A stretch of DNA of 24,762 bases from a virus, in the IMG/VR virus record IMGVR_UViG_3300034031_000056, positions 1 to 24,762 of that record; one strand, given 5' to 3'. Made by a program: the position numbers and the translations under genes. Shown piece after piece: positions 1 to 6,036 of the stretch. Within the stretch, counting starts at the first letter, position 1; each line of letters begins with the position of its first letter. The notes beneath the pieces were generated by a model. That model did not search any database, was not told where the DNA came from, and saw only the letters and a program-made list of their open reading frames with translations.

Positions 1-801
1 TCAGCCGTTATGCGTGGCTGCGGCGTAGAGGGCAATGGCGGCGGCATTGGAGACGTTGAGGCTCTCGATCCGCTCGCTGATCGGCAGGCGGGCGAGCGCG
101 TCGCAATGCGCTTCGGTGTTCTGCCGCATGCCTTCGCCCTCCGCGCCGAGCACAAGCGCGACCCGCGCCGGGCCGAGCGCCTGCTTGAGCGGCATCTCGG
201 TCCCGCCGGTAAGGCCGATCCGCCAGAAGCCGGCAGCGGCCATTTCGTCGAGCGCGCGGGACAGGTTCACCACCCGCACCCAGGGCACGATCTCCAGCGC
301 GCCGCTGGCGGCCTTGGCAAGCGCACCCGATTCGGGTGGGGCGTGGCGGTCTTGGGTGATCAGGCCGAGCGCGTCGAAGGCGGCGCAGCTCCTCAGGATG
401 GCGCCGACATTGTGGGGATCGGTGACCTGGTCGAGCACGATCAGGGGCCGGTTGTCCTCCGCCTGGTCGAGCAGTTCGGCGAGAAGGATGTCCTCCAGCC
501 GCTCGACCTCCGCAACGATACCCTGGTGGGGAGCGTCCTTGGGCACCATTCTGCCGAGATCGGCAGCGTCGGCATAGGTGACGGGAACCCCGGCCGGAAT
601 GTCGAAATCCGCCGCGGCCTCGTGGGTCACCGAGATGCGCACAATTGTACGCTCCGGGTTGGCGAGGGCCGCGGCCACGGCGTGGCGACCCCAGAAGCGG
701 GGGCGGTTTTCGGCTTTGGTCAGCTGACGGGCTCTGCGGCGCATCCCCGCCCAATGCCGCCCCGCGCGCGTGCTGGCAAGCAGCGGCTTCTTCCGCCCCA
801 T
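1..801 (-). CDS. rlmB: 23S rRNA (guanosine-2'-O-)methyltransferase RlmB, SpoU/TrmH family
   Basis: A 266-residue SpoU-type methyltransferase that, by family knowledge, transfers a methyl group from SAM to a ribose 2'-OH in 23S rRNA (G2251 in E. coli). All three SPOUT motifs are visible: motif 1 DQVTDPHNVGAILRSC, motif 2 LVLGAEGEGMR, and motif 3 ESLNVSNAAAIALYA near the C-terminus, which form the knotted SAM site. The N-terminal FWGRHAVAAAL segment is the usual RlmB substrate-binding start. The first 30 or so residues are basic and less conserved, so a start slightly downstream is possible. The stop codon lies at the window edge, so the gene is complete. It is transcribed away from the tRNA-Tyr gene and is host sequence outside the prophage. 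Assignment to RlmB rather than another TrmH relative rests on length and the GRHAV motif. Confidence 0.92.
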   Translation of the reverse strand: MGRKKPLLASTRAGRHWAGMRRRARQLTKAENRPRFWGRHAVAAALANPERTIVRISVTHEAAADFDIPAGVPVTYADAADLGRMVPKDAPHQGIVAEVERLEDILLAELLDQAEDNRPLIVLDQVTDPHNVGAILRSCAAFDALGLITQDRHAPPESGALAKAASGALEIVPWVRVVNLSRALDEMAAAGFWRIGLTGGTEMPLKQALGPARVALVLGAEGEGMRQNTEAHCDALARLPISERIESLNVSNAAAIALYAAATHNG

Positions 802-804
802 GCG

Positions 805-833
805 TTGACAGCGGCAAAGGCATTCGCCATTGA
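805..833 (+). promoter_or_regulatory. possible promoter for tRNA-Tyr
   Basis: A perfect TTGACA lies at 805-810, and 17 bases later comes CATTGA (828-833), a weak -10. The placement about 30 bases before the tRNA suits a tRNA promoter. The -10 match is poor, so this is tentative. Confidence 0.3.
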
Positions 834-864
834 GCCGCCTCCTCGCTTCGGAGCGTGTTTTTCC

Positions 865-950
865 GGACAGGTGGCCGAGTGGTTAAAGGCAGCAGACTGT
901 AAATCTGCCCGGGTTTCCGTACGCTGGTTCGAATCCAGCCCTGTCCACCA
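865..950 (+). tRNA. tRNA-Tyr (anticodon GTA)
   Basis: A complete cloverleaf can be folded by eye. The acceptor stem is GGACAGG (865-871) with CCTGTCC (940-946), followed by discriminator A947 and encoded CCA (948-950). The anticodon stem is GCAGA/TCTGC (892-896/904-908) around loop CTGTAAA, giving anticodon GTA (899-901). The T arm is GCTGG-TTCGAAT-CCAGC (923-939). The variable arm is long, as expected of a class II bacterial tRNA-Tyr. The gene is intact although a tyrosine integrase lies just downstream, as expected when a phage restores the tRNA 3' end on integration. Confidence 0.97.
906..950 (+). other. probable attL, within the 3' end of tRNA-Tyr
   Basis: The 3' half of tRNA-Tyr directly abuts the prophage arm that carries a convergent tyrosine integrase. 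tRNA 3' ends are classic targets of this integrase class. The exact core cannot be set because the second copy (attR) is not in the window. The interval is the maximal likely identity segment, from the 3' anticodon stem to CCA. Confidence 0.45.
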
Positions 951-995
951 CGCTCTAAGCGACGGCAATCAAAGAGAAATCGGGAATAACACTCT

Positions 996-1015
996 CGCCC
1001 TTCGGGGCGGGGGTT
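996..1015 (+). terminator. hairpin with UUCG tetraloop after tRNA-Tyr, possible terminator
   Basis: Stem CGCCC/GGGCG (996-1000/1005-1009) closes a TTCG loop, giving the very stable C(UUCG)G tetraloop, followed by GGGGGTTT. The T run is short, so intrinsic termination of the tRNA transcript is plausible but unproven. Confidence 0.35.
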
Positions 1016-1073
1016 TCCTACGCGTGTGTAATTCTCGTGTAACGCTGCCGCTCCGGGGCTCGGCACCGCGGTA

Positions 1074-1103
1074 CTGACCGGGCACAAAATTGTGCCGGGT
1101 CAG
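1074..1103. repeat. 30-base imperfect palindrome in the prophage left arm
   Basis: Arms beginning CTGACC and ending GGTCAG pair outside an inner GGCACAA/TTGTGCC. There is a single G-G mismatch between the two blocks and an AA centre, so 13 of 14 arm positions are complementary. No T run follows on either side, so it is less like a simple terminator than a protein-binding site. Confidence 0.6.
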
Positions 1104-1307
1104 ACTGGGCTCGGACGCAAAAGCGCTGCCCGCTCCGAACCTACGGAGGGCGCCCACCCTAGGTCTGCGGCGGATGCCGCTCGCGCGGCGGGCCTTTCGG
1201 AGCACCAACATAAGCAGGCTGTTCGGGTGGCGAATGTTCCGATGCCGGAATTCGAGCGTGTGGTTGAAAGCGAAATGCCGCCGACAGTCACGAAGCTGGC
1301 GGCCTAA
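1092..1307 (+). pseudogene. remnant ORF with a conserved-looking C-terminal segment
   Basis: This frame could start at GTG 1092 inside the palindrome and would encode 71 residues. The second half (AADAARAAGLSEHQHKQAVR, then VANVP, then VESEMPPTVTKLA) has the look of a conserved segment I recall from longer alphaproteobacterial plasmid and phage proteins of unclear function. Here it has no proper N-terminal part, no Shine-Dalgarno and no continuation after TKLA. The frame is open from about 1032 but lacks a good start. Its TAA (1305-1307) overlaps the convergent integrase TAG (1306-1304). The best reading is a fragment left by recombination at the phage end; a short expressed protein cannot be excluded. 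Confidence 0.4.
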
Positions 1308-2482
1308 GCGACCACGCTCAAATGCGACCCAGCGCCGGGCGGAGTGGGCATAGCCGTATCGATCGATTGCAACGCGAGGTCGATGCGCTCGTCATTGACG
1401 TGGGTGTAATGCATCACCATCGCCGCCGTTTTGTGGCCGCTGATCTTCTGGATCGTTGCCACGTCAACGCAGCGCGAGAGGTCAGTAACCACGGTGTGCC
1501 GCATAAGGTGAGGGGTCACCTTGGCAGGGTCCAGTCCCGCTCGCTTGGCAGCCCGCCTGAAGCCATCATCCATCGCCGTTCGATGGGGCTTGCCGCACAA
1601 GGTGGTTCTGAGCGCCGGGAATATCCACCCGTTGGGATCGTCCTCCATCGCCTGCTGCCGAACCAAGGCTTCACGCACCCAGCCTGGAAACGGCTGGAGG
1701 CGAGCGCCGGCCTTCGCTTTGTCGATCTCGAAGCGGCTCGCGCTCCAGTCTATCTCGTCATAGCGGCGACGCAAAATCTCGGTGTGCCGCATGCCGGTTC
1801 CGAGACCCAGGGCAACAAAGAGCCACAGGCGGGGGTCATGATCTTCCATCGCGCCTTTCATAAGGGAGTTCCGCTCGATCGTGGTGAGCGCTCGTCTCGC
1901 CTTGCGCTGCTCAGCAACGCGCGGGATGCGAGGCTTCTGATCCGGTTTGATCCATTTCCAATCAACAGCCCGGTTCATCAAGTGAAGGAACGTCGCCAAC
2001 TCTCGGTTCACGGTCGCGTCTGAGGCGCCGGCATCGATCCGCACCTTGCGATATTTCTGAAGAACAAAGGCGCTGAGTTGGTCGAGCCGGTGCGCGCGGA
2101 AGTACGGAACGAGGTGCGCCCGAAGGTGGCGTGTCTTATTCTTCAAATCCTTCCCGCCAGCTTCCGCCATCCTCGCCAGGTAATCGTCGGCTGCCTCTCC
2201 GAACGTCCGGTGCAGCTTCCGCCCCTGCGGGAGGTCCAAGCGTTCGGCGCGCGCATCGGTGCGCAGTTTCTCCAGGAGCTGTTCGGCCTGGTTGCGGGTG
2301 ACCCCATCCGATTCGCGGCCGACAATGCGATGAACCCGCTGCCCATCAACCATGACATTGACGCCGAAACGCACGTCACCGCTCGCAAGCCGCTGAGCAT
2401 AGATGCCGTGTTCGTGGATCTTCTCGCCGGGCTGTAGGGCGCGTACGCCGTCGCGGGTGAGTTTCTGAAACTTAACGGCCAA
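1304..2482 (-). CDS. int: tyrosine-type site-specific integrase
   Basis: A 392-residue phage integrase that would catalyse recombination between attP and the tRNA-Tyr attB. After an N-terminal arm-binding region comes the SAM-like core-binding domain (from FGEAADDYLARM to the AVDWKWI helix). The catalytic domain then has the first Arg in GTGMRHTEIL, the HxxR box HLMRHT, the second His in ISGHKT, and the nucleophile Tyr359 in VMHYTHV. The chosen start is TTG at 2482-2480: GGAG sits about 8 bases upstream, and the protein beginning LAVKFQKLTRDGVR matches typical integrase starts. A longer in-frame extension to 2557 looks like frame shadow. The start overlaps the end of the upstream RHH gene by 11 bases, so translation is probably coupled. 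The stop overlaps a convergent ORF. Confidence 0.95.
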   Translation of the reverse strand: MAVKFQKLTRDGVRALQPGEKIHEHGIYAQRLASGDVRFGVNVMVDGQRVHRIVGRESDGVTRNQAEQLLEKLRTDARAERLDLPQGRKLHRTFGEAADDYLARMAEAGGKDLKNKTRHLRAHLVPYFRAHRLDQLSAFVLQKYRKVRIDAGASDATVNRELATFLHLMNRAVDWKWIKPDQKPRIPRVAEQRKARRALTTIERNSLMKGAMEDHDPRLWLFVALGLGTGMRHTEILRRRYDEIDWSASRFEIDKAKAGARLQPFPGWVREALVRQQAMEDDPNGWIFPALRTTLCGKPHRTAMDDGFRRAAKRAGLDPAKVTPHLMRHTVVTDLSRCVDVATIQKISGHKTAAMVMHYTHVNDERIDLALQSIDTAMPTPPGAGSHLSVVA

Positions 2483-3293
2483 CTTCGTTCTCCGTGCGTG
2501 GCATCGGCGGCTTGCCCCGGAGCCGACGGCTCTCGGGACTTCCGCCGGCATGAACACCAGAAATCTCTGTGCCCACCTGATGCGTGATCTGCCGGCGTCG
2601 CCGTCTGATATCGGTGAGCTCGTTGTAGCGCGGCTTAATCGCGTCGATCTCGGCGTTGATCCCGCTGAACTCCGCCATCAAACCATCCCATTCACCCGGC
2701 TTTTCAGGTGCGGCGTCGATATTCTCCCCATCTCGAAGCCGTTGGAGTTCACTCAGACGCTCTGAGATTTCTCTCGATCGCTTGGCAGCTTCGCCCCACT
2801 TCGCTTCAAGTAACCAGTATTCACGCTCGTAATCGGGCAATGTGGCCGGTTCCAGATGGTCAAGCTGCTGGCGGATCGCCGTGCGCAAGATGTGCCACGT
2901 CTCGTAATCTTCATCCAAACTCTTGCCCGTGCGGACCTCGGTAAAGTTGATCAACGAGGTCAAGATGCGAGCGAGGTGCAAGCCGACGTTCGATTGAAAG
3001 CCTGCTTCATACTCGTATGCCCTGCGCAGAATATCCTCCAAGGCCACCTCAGCCGGGACACCTGCTGCTGCGGCATTCGCTTTGATAATCTCAGCCAAAT
3101 CAGCGGGGAGGGGTAGGTCGCCACTTTCGAAAGACTGTTCGAGCCGACGCTCAATCTCCTGGGTCATGGAGACTTTGCGTGAGGCCGCGGCCTGCTCAAT
3201 AAGGCTCCTCAGTTCGGGCGACGTGCGAATCCCAATCGGCACACTCTTGACCTGCTCACCATGCCGGGGGCGCCCACCCGAAGATTTTTTCAT
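2472..3293 (-). CDS. ribbon-helix-helix (Arc-like) DNA-binding protein with long helical C-terminus; candidate phage repressor
   Basis: A 273-residue protein. Residues about 15-55 match the Arc/MetJ ribbon-helix-helix pattern: a basic lead-in (GGRPRHGEQVK), the DNA-reading strand SVPIGIRTS, then helices PELRSLIEQAAASRK and SMTQEIERRLEQSF. The rest is helical and charged, with a coiled-coil-like stretch around 165-240 (EREYWLLEAKWGEAAKRSRE, then ISERLSELQRLRDG). Most phage RHH proteins are far shorter, so the C-terminal part is an added domain of unknown role. Of two possible ATGs, the one at 3293 is preferred because GGAAGG lies 6 bases before it and touches the ATG at 3299. It is cotranscribed with and overlaps the integrase, and its leader carries tandem ATGCCGG repeats, so autoregulation is likely. 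Repressor function is inferred from position. Confidence 0.8.
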   Translation of the reverse strand: MKKSSGGRPRHGEQVKSVPIGIRTSPELRSLIEQAAASRKVSMTQEIERRLEQSFESGDLPLPADLAEIIKANAAAAGVPAEVALEDILRRAYEYEAGFQSNVGLHLARILTSLINFTEVRTGKSLDEDYETWHILRTAIRQQLDHLEPATLPDYEREYWLLEAKWGEAAKRSREISERLSELQRLRDGENIDAAPEKPGEWDGLMAEFSGINAEIDAIKPRYNELTDIRRRRRQITHQVGTEISGVHAGGSPESRRLRGKPPMPRTENEVGR

Positions 3294-3310
3294 CGTCATC
3301 CTTCCCGAAG

Positions 3311-3327
3311 ATGCCGGAACATGCCGG
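3311..3327. repeat. tandem ATGCCGG repeats, candidate operator
   Basis: ATGCCGG occurs at 3311-3317 and again at 3321-3327, so the start-to-start distance is 10 bases, one helical turn. The pair lies in the leader of the RHH gene, just upstream of its ribosome-binding site. RHH proteins typically bind tandem short boxes on one DNA face. Confidence 0.45.
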
Positions 3328-3335
3328 ATGAGTTT

Positions 3336-3353
3336 CCTCTAACAGTTTTGAGG
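3336..3353. promoter_or_regulatory. inverted repeat CCTCnAA-N4-TTnGAGG between divergent promoters
   Basis: Positions 3336-3342 and 3347-3353 form an interrupted dyad that overlaps the proposed -10 of the leftward promoter. It is a candidate operator, with six of nine arm positions symmetric. Confidence 0.35.
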
Positions 3354-3363
3354 TAATTGACAA
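3336..3363 (-). promoter_or_regulatory. possible leftward promoter for the RHH-integrase operon
   Basis: On the minus strand TTGTCA (3363-3358) is followed after 16 bases by TAGAGG (3341-3336). The -35 is good and the -10 is weak. It shares its -35 bases with the rightward promoter. Confidence 0.35.
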
Positions 3364-3386
3364 GCCCCTTCGGGTACCCGTAGGCA
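3357..3386 (+). promoter_or_regulatory. probable rightward early promoter
   Basis: A perfect TTGACA (3357-3362) is followed after 18 bases by TAGGCA (3381-3386), 45 bases before the first gene of the rightward operon. The palindrome CGGGTACCCG (3371-3380) fills the spacer and could be an operator blocking this promoter. Confidence 0.5.
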
Positions 3387-3431
3387 TGTTTCCACAAACA
3401 GCGTTCGCGCAAACCTGTTCGAGGAAACAAG

Positions 3432-3671
3432 ATGTCGCTTGAAAGCCCTCCCGTTCAGCCCGTGCATCTCGTGCCGGAGCCCGTGAAGATCATGATCCTT
3501 CCTTCCGGGAAGGTTGATCGCGCGAACGCAGCCAAGGCGCTCGGACGATCGAGCAAAACCCTCTCCGAATGGAAGCGCCTGGGCATCGGACCGCGTTCGC
3601 AGACGATCAGCGGGCGCGCGTTCTACGACTGGGAAGAGGTGTTGGCCTTTGGACGCGGTGAGGCAGCGTAA
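3432..3671 (+). CDS. small helix-turn-helix (AlpA/excisionase-like) DNA-binding protein
   Basis: A 79-residue protein. Residues about 28-75 (DRANAAKALGRSSKTLSEWK, then a GIGP turn, then FYDWEEVLAF) match the small MerR-like winged-helix fold found in phage excisionases and AlpA-type regulators. The lysine/arginine-rich recognition helix is followed by a Y-x-W-E-E-V segment that packs the wing. GAGGA lies about 7 bases before the ATG. It is the first gene after the divergent control region, the place where lambdoid phages carry cro and other phages carry xis-like genes. Control of the switch or of excision is therefore plausible but inferred. The next gene begins directly after its stop codon. 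Confidence 0.7.
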   Translation: MSLESPPVQPVHLVPEPVKIMILPSGKVDRANAAKALGRSSKTLSEWKRLGIGPRSQTISGRAFYDWEEVLAFGRGEAA

Positions 3672-3869
3672 ATGGCGGTCGCCTCCTCCGACACTCAGGC
3701 CGACGCCGGCCTGCCCGAGCCGCTGGTGCCGGCCGACTGCGACTTGCGTGGGATAGAGCCGCCGTGGGCGGATATGATCGATTTCGCCGTTACAGAGCAT
3801 GGTGCCGATCGCGGGCTAGCTGAGGAGTTCGTGGGCGAGCTGCGCCGCGACTGGCTGGCGCGCCAATGA
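3672..3869 (+). CDS. hypothetical protein with CDLR motif
   Basis: A 65-residue acidic protein of unknown function. Its first half carries EPLVPADCDLRGIEPPWADM, which resembles the P-x-(D/E)-CDLR start of the DUF1376-like protein encoded immediately downstream. The rest is a short helical segment ending LRRDWLARQ. The ATG follows the previous stop directly (TAAATG), and the end overlaps the next gene by ATGA. Context places it with the replication genes; no function can be read from the sequence. It may be a partial duplicate of the downstream gene's N-terminus or an independent small partner sharing a docking motif. Confidence 0.7.
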   Translation: MAVASSDTQADAGLPEPLVPADCDLRGIEPPWADMIDFAVTEHGADRGLAEEFVGELRRDWLARQ

Positions 3870-4576
3870 ACGCACAACCGCAACCGGCGCCGATGACGCC
3901 CGCAGAGTGCGATCTTCGCGACTTTCCGCGCATCATGATCGATGTCTCGCGTCTATTCCACTCCAGCTTCAATGCGACGGCATCTGGAACGCCCTTGGCG
4001 TGGATGGTCGGTCACAAGCTTTGGTACCGCAGCTGGCATCAAGTGCCCGCGGCCTCTCTTCCCGACGATGATGCGGAGCTGTGCCACCTGGCAGAGCTAG
4101 GTTCTGACCTAAAGGGGTTTCGCAGGATCAAGGCCCTCGCCATGCGAGGCTGGATCAAATGTAGCGACGGCAAGCTGTACCATCCGGTTGTCGCCGAAGC
4201 GGCCCTGGACTCGTGGATTTGCAAGCTCCAGCAGCGCATTTCCAGCAACTCAGGAAACGCGCGGCGGTACGGCACACCCTTCGATCCGGCGCCGTTGAAG
4301 CTTCAGATCGCGACCGCGACGGCGATGCTGTCCTCCATCGCCCCTCATTCCAAAAGCCTTCCTCGGCTTAGGCGGCGGCAAGCCCAGGCCGATGCCGACG
4401 GGATCGCCGGTGGGAGTGCCGGTGGGACTCCCAGCGGGAGGCTGAGCGGGAGCGGATCGGGATTTCCGTCGGGATCGCAAGAGACAGAGACAGGGACAGG
4501 GACAGGGACAGGTAGGAAAGAAGACCCTATCCAAGGAAGTAGTGTTCGTAGGGTAGGCACTGGGGGTGGCGCGTGA
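3866..4576 (+). CDS. DUF1376/YdaU-like phage replication-associated protein
   Basis: A 236-residue protein. The N-terminal 130 residues show the pattern known from phage proteins beginning with P-x-(D/E)-CDLR, followed by WHQVPAASLPDDDAEL and then MRGWIKCSDGKLYHPVVAE. These resemble the DUF1376/YdaU winged-helix domain, which usually sits beside replication initiators or helicases. The C-terminal 55 residues are low-complexity Gly/Ser/Thr, including ETETGTGTGTG from a tandem hexamer at 4481-4510, and look disordered. The following gene is a helicase with overlapping start (GTGA), so a helper role in phage replication is inferred. The usual family core FMPLDV is replaced by RIMIDVSRLF, so assignment is by overall pattern. 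Confidence 0.7.
   Translation: MNAQPQPAPMTPAECDLRDFPRIMIDVSRLFHSSFNATASGTPLAWMVGHKLWYRSWHQVPAASLPDDDAELCHLAELGSDLKGFRRIKALAMRGWIKCSDGKLYHPVVAEAALDSWICKLQQRISSNSGNARRYGTPFDPAPLKLQIATATAMLSSIAPHSKSLPRLRRRQAQADADGIAGGSAGGTPSGRLSGSGSGFPSGSQETETGTGTGTGRKEDPIQGSSVRRVGTGGGA
4481..4510 (+). repeat. tandem hexamer (GRGACA)x5
   Basis: Two copies of GAGACA followed by three of GGGACA lie inside the 3' part of the DUF1376-like gene and encode alternating Glu/Gly-Thr. The unit is a multiple of three, so slippage would change length without shifting frame. Confidence 0.9.
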
Positions 4577-6036
4577 CAGCGCAGCTACGCCCTTACCAGG
4601 TGAGCGCGATTGCTCTGCTGCGCGCCACGGTCGCCCGCCGATGCTTTCGCGTTGCCCTGAAGCTGCCGACTGGCGCCGGGAAAACGGTTGTCGCGGCAAC
4701 CATTTTCAAAAGCGCAAAGGAGCGCAATCCGAACGCTCGGCTGCTGATCATCGTGGATCAGCTTACCCTGATCGACCAGACAGTGGACGCGCTCTACGCC
4801 GCCGGCCTCTACGACATCGGTGTGATCCAGGCGGATCATCCAAAGACCGACCCTTCGAAATCGATCCAGGTTGCGTCCGTACAGACGCTCCGGCGCCGCG
4901 GAATGCCGCCGGCCGATCTCGTGATAGTGGACGAATGTCACCGTCAAGACGGCTGGCTTCAAGAGATCATGGCTTCCGAAGAGTGGAAGAACATCCCCTT
5001 CATCGGGCTTTCAGCCACTCCTTGGAGCAAGGGGCTGGGCAACGTGTACGAGGAGCTGATCGATCCCGTCACGATGCAGGAGCTGATCGATGCCGGTTAC
5101 CTGTCGCCGTTCAAAGTTTTTGCCGCGGCTCACCCCGATCTCACCGGCATTAAGACCCTCGCTGGAGATTACCACGAAGGCCAGCTTTCGGAACGCATGC
5201 AGGAAGGCGGCCTGATTGCTGATCTCATCGGAACCTGGAAGGCCCGAGGTGAGAACCGTCCTACACTGATATTCTGCGTCGATCGCGCGCATGCAAAGGC
5301 AGTGCAGTTGCGGTTCGAAGAGGCCGGGATCGGGTGCGGTTATATCGACGCGTACACCGACCCGGTTGATCGGAGACAGGTCAAAGCACAGCTTGACCGG
5401 GGCGACATCAAGGCAGTCGCGAACGTAGCCTGTCTCACAACCGGCGTTGATTGGGCGATCGGCTGCATTGTGCTGGCCAGGCCCACGAAATCCGAAATGC
5501 TGTACGTGCAGATGGTGGGGCGTGGCCTGCGGGTAAATCCCGGCATGGATGACTGCATCATCCTCGATCACGCCGACAACACTCTGCGCTTGGGCTTGGT
5601 GACTGACATCCATCACGATCATCTGTGCCGTGCCGTTAAGGGTGAGCGGACCTCGATCGAGGCGAAGGCCAGTCTGCCGAAAGAGTGTCCGAAATGCACC
5701 TTCATCAAGCCGCCCAAGGTCCATCAATGCCCTGAATGTGGGTTCAAGCCTGTTAAGCGTTCCGAGATTCAGGAGGAAGCAGGTGAGCCAGTCGAGATCA
5801 CAAAAGCTACGGCCGCGGCAGACAAGGCTGTGAAGCAATCTTGGCTTTCCCAGCTAAACGCAATCGCGTCGGAACGGAAATACACCTCCGGTTGGGTGTC
5901 GAACACCTACAGGAAGAAGTTCGGCGTCTGGCCCCGAGGGCTTAACAGCTTGGCCTTCCAGGAGCCGACTTCCGAGGTTCGGAATTACGTCCTCGCAATG
6001 AACATCCGCTTTGCCAAGCGGAGGCAAGTCGCATGA
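4573..6036 (+). CDS. superfamily 2 DECH-box helicase with C-terminal zinc ribbon
   Basis: A 487-residue DNA/RNA helicase of the DEAD/DEAH superfamily, expected to use ATP to open duplexes during phage replication or recombination. Visible motifs are LRPYQ (5-9), Walker A LPTGAGKT (31-38), Walker B VDECH (119-123), SAT (147-149) and motif VI QMVGRGLR (313-320). After the two RecA-like domains comes a Cys4 zinc ribbon (C372, C375, C386, C389). The last 60 residues (from about YTSGWVSNTYRKKFGVWPRG) resemble the short C-terminal domain often attached to such phage helicases. The GTG start overlaps the previous stop (GTGA), and the end overlaps the primase gene (ATGA). No phage DNA polymerase is seen in the window, so host polymerase is probably used. 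Confidence 0.92.
   Translation: MTAQLRPYQVSAIALLRATVARRCFRVALKLPTGAGKTVVAATIFKSAKERNPNARLLIIVDQLTLIDQTVDALYAAGLYDIGVIQADHPKTDPSKSIQVASVQTLRRRGMPPADLVIVDECHRQDGWLQEIMASEEWKNIPFIGLSATPWSKGLGNVYEELIDPVTMQELIDAGYLSPFKVFAAAHPDLTGIKTLAGDYHEGQLSERMQEGGLIADLIGTWKARGENRPTLIFCVDRAHAKAVQLRFEEAGIGCGYIDAYTDPVDRRQVKAQLDRGDIKAVANVACLTTGVDWAIGCIVLARPTKSEMLYVQMVGRGLRVNPGMDDCIILDHADNTLRLGLVTDIHHDHLCRAVKGERTSIEAKASLPKECPKCTFIKPPKVHQCPECGFKPVKRSEIQEEAGEPVEITKATAAADKAVKQSWLSQLNAIASERKYTSGWVSNTYRKKFGVWPRGLNSLAFQEPTSEVRNYVLAMNIRFAKRRQVA

Larger units (their letters stand above)
951..1303. other. phage left-end junction, mostly without intact genes
   Basis: This is a 353-base stretch between the tRNA and the integrase stop codon. 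It holds a short GC-rich hairpin at 996-1009, a 30-base imperfect palindrome at 1074-1103, and an open frame (1092-1307) that looks like a gene remnant. Integrase arm-binding sites would be expected here by analogy with other phages, but no clear short direct repeat was recognised. Confidence 0.5.

Noticed and set aside
8-1087. Long frames on both strands across rlmB, the tRNA-Tyr gene and the junction
   Set aside because: They run through the tRNA and oppose or shift the clear rlmB reading. Their translations are low-complexity and basic.
2483-2557. Extended integrase start at ATG 2557
   Set aside because: The added 25 residues are non-typical and overlap the RHH gene by 86 bases, whereas TTG 2482 has a good ribosome site and a family-like N-terminus.
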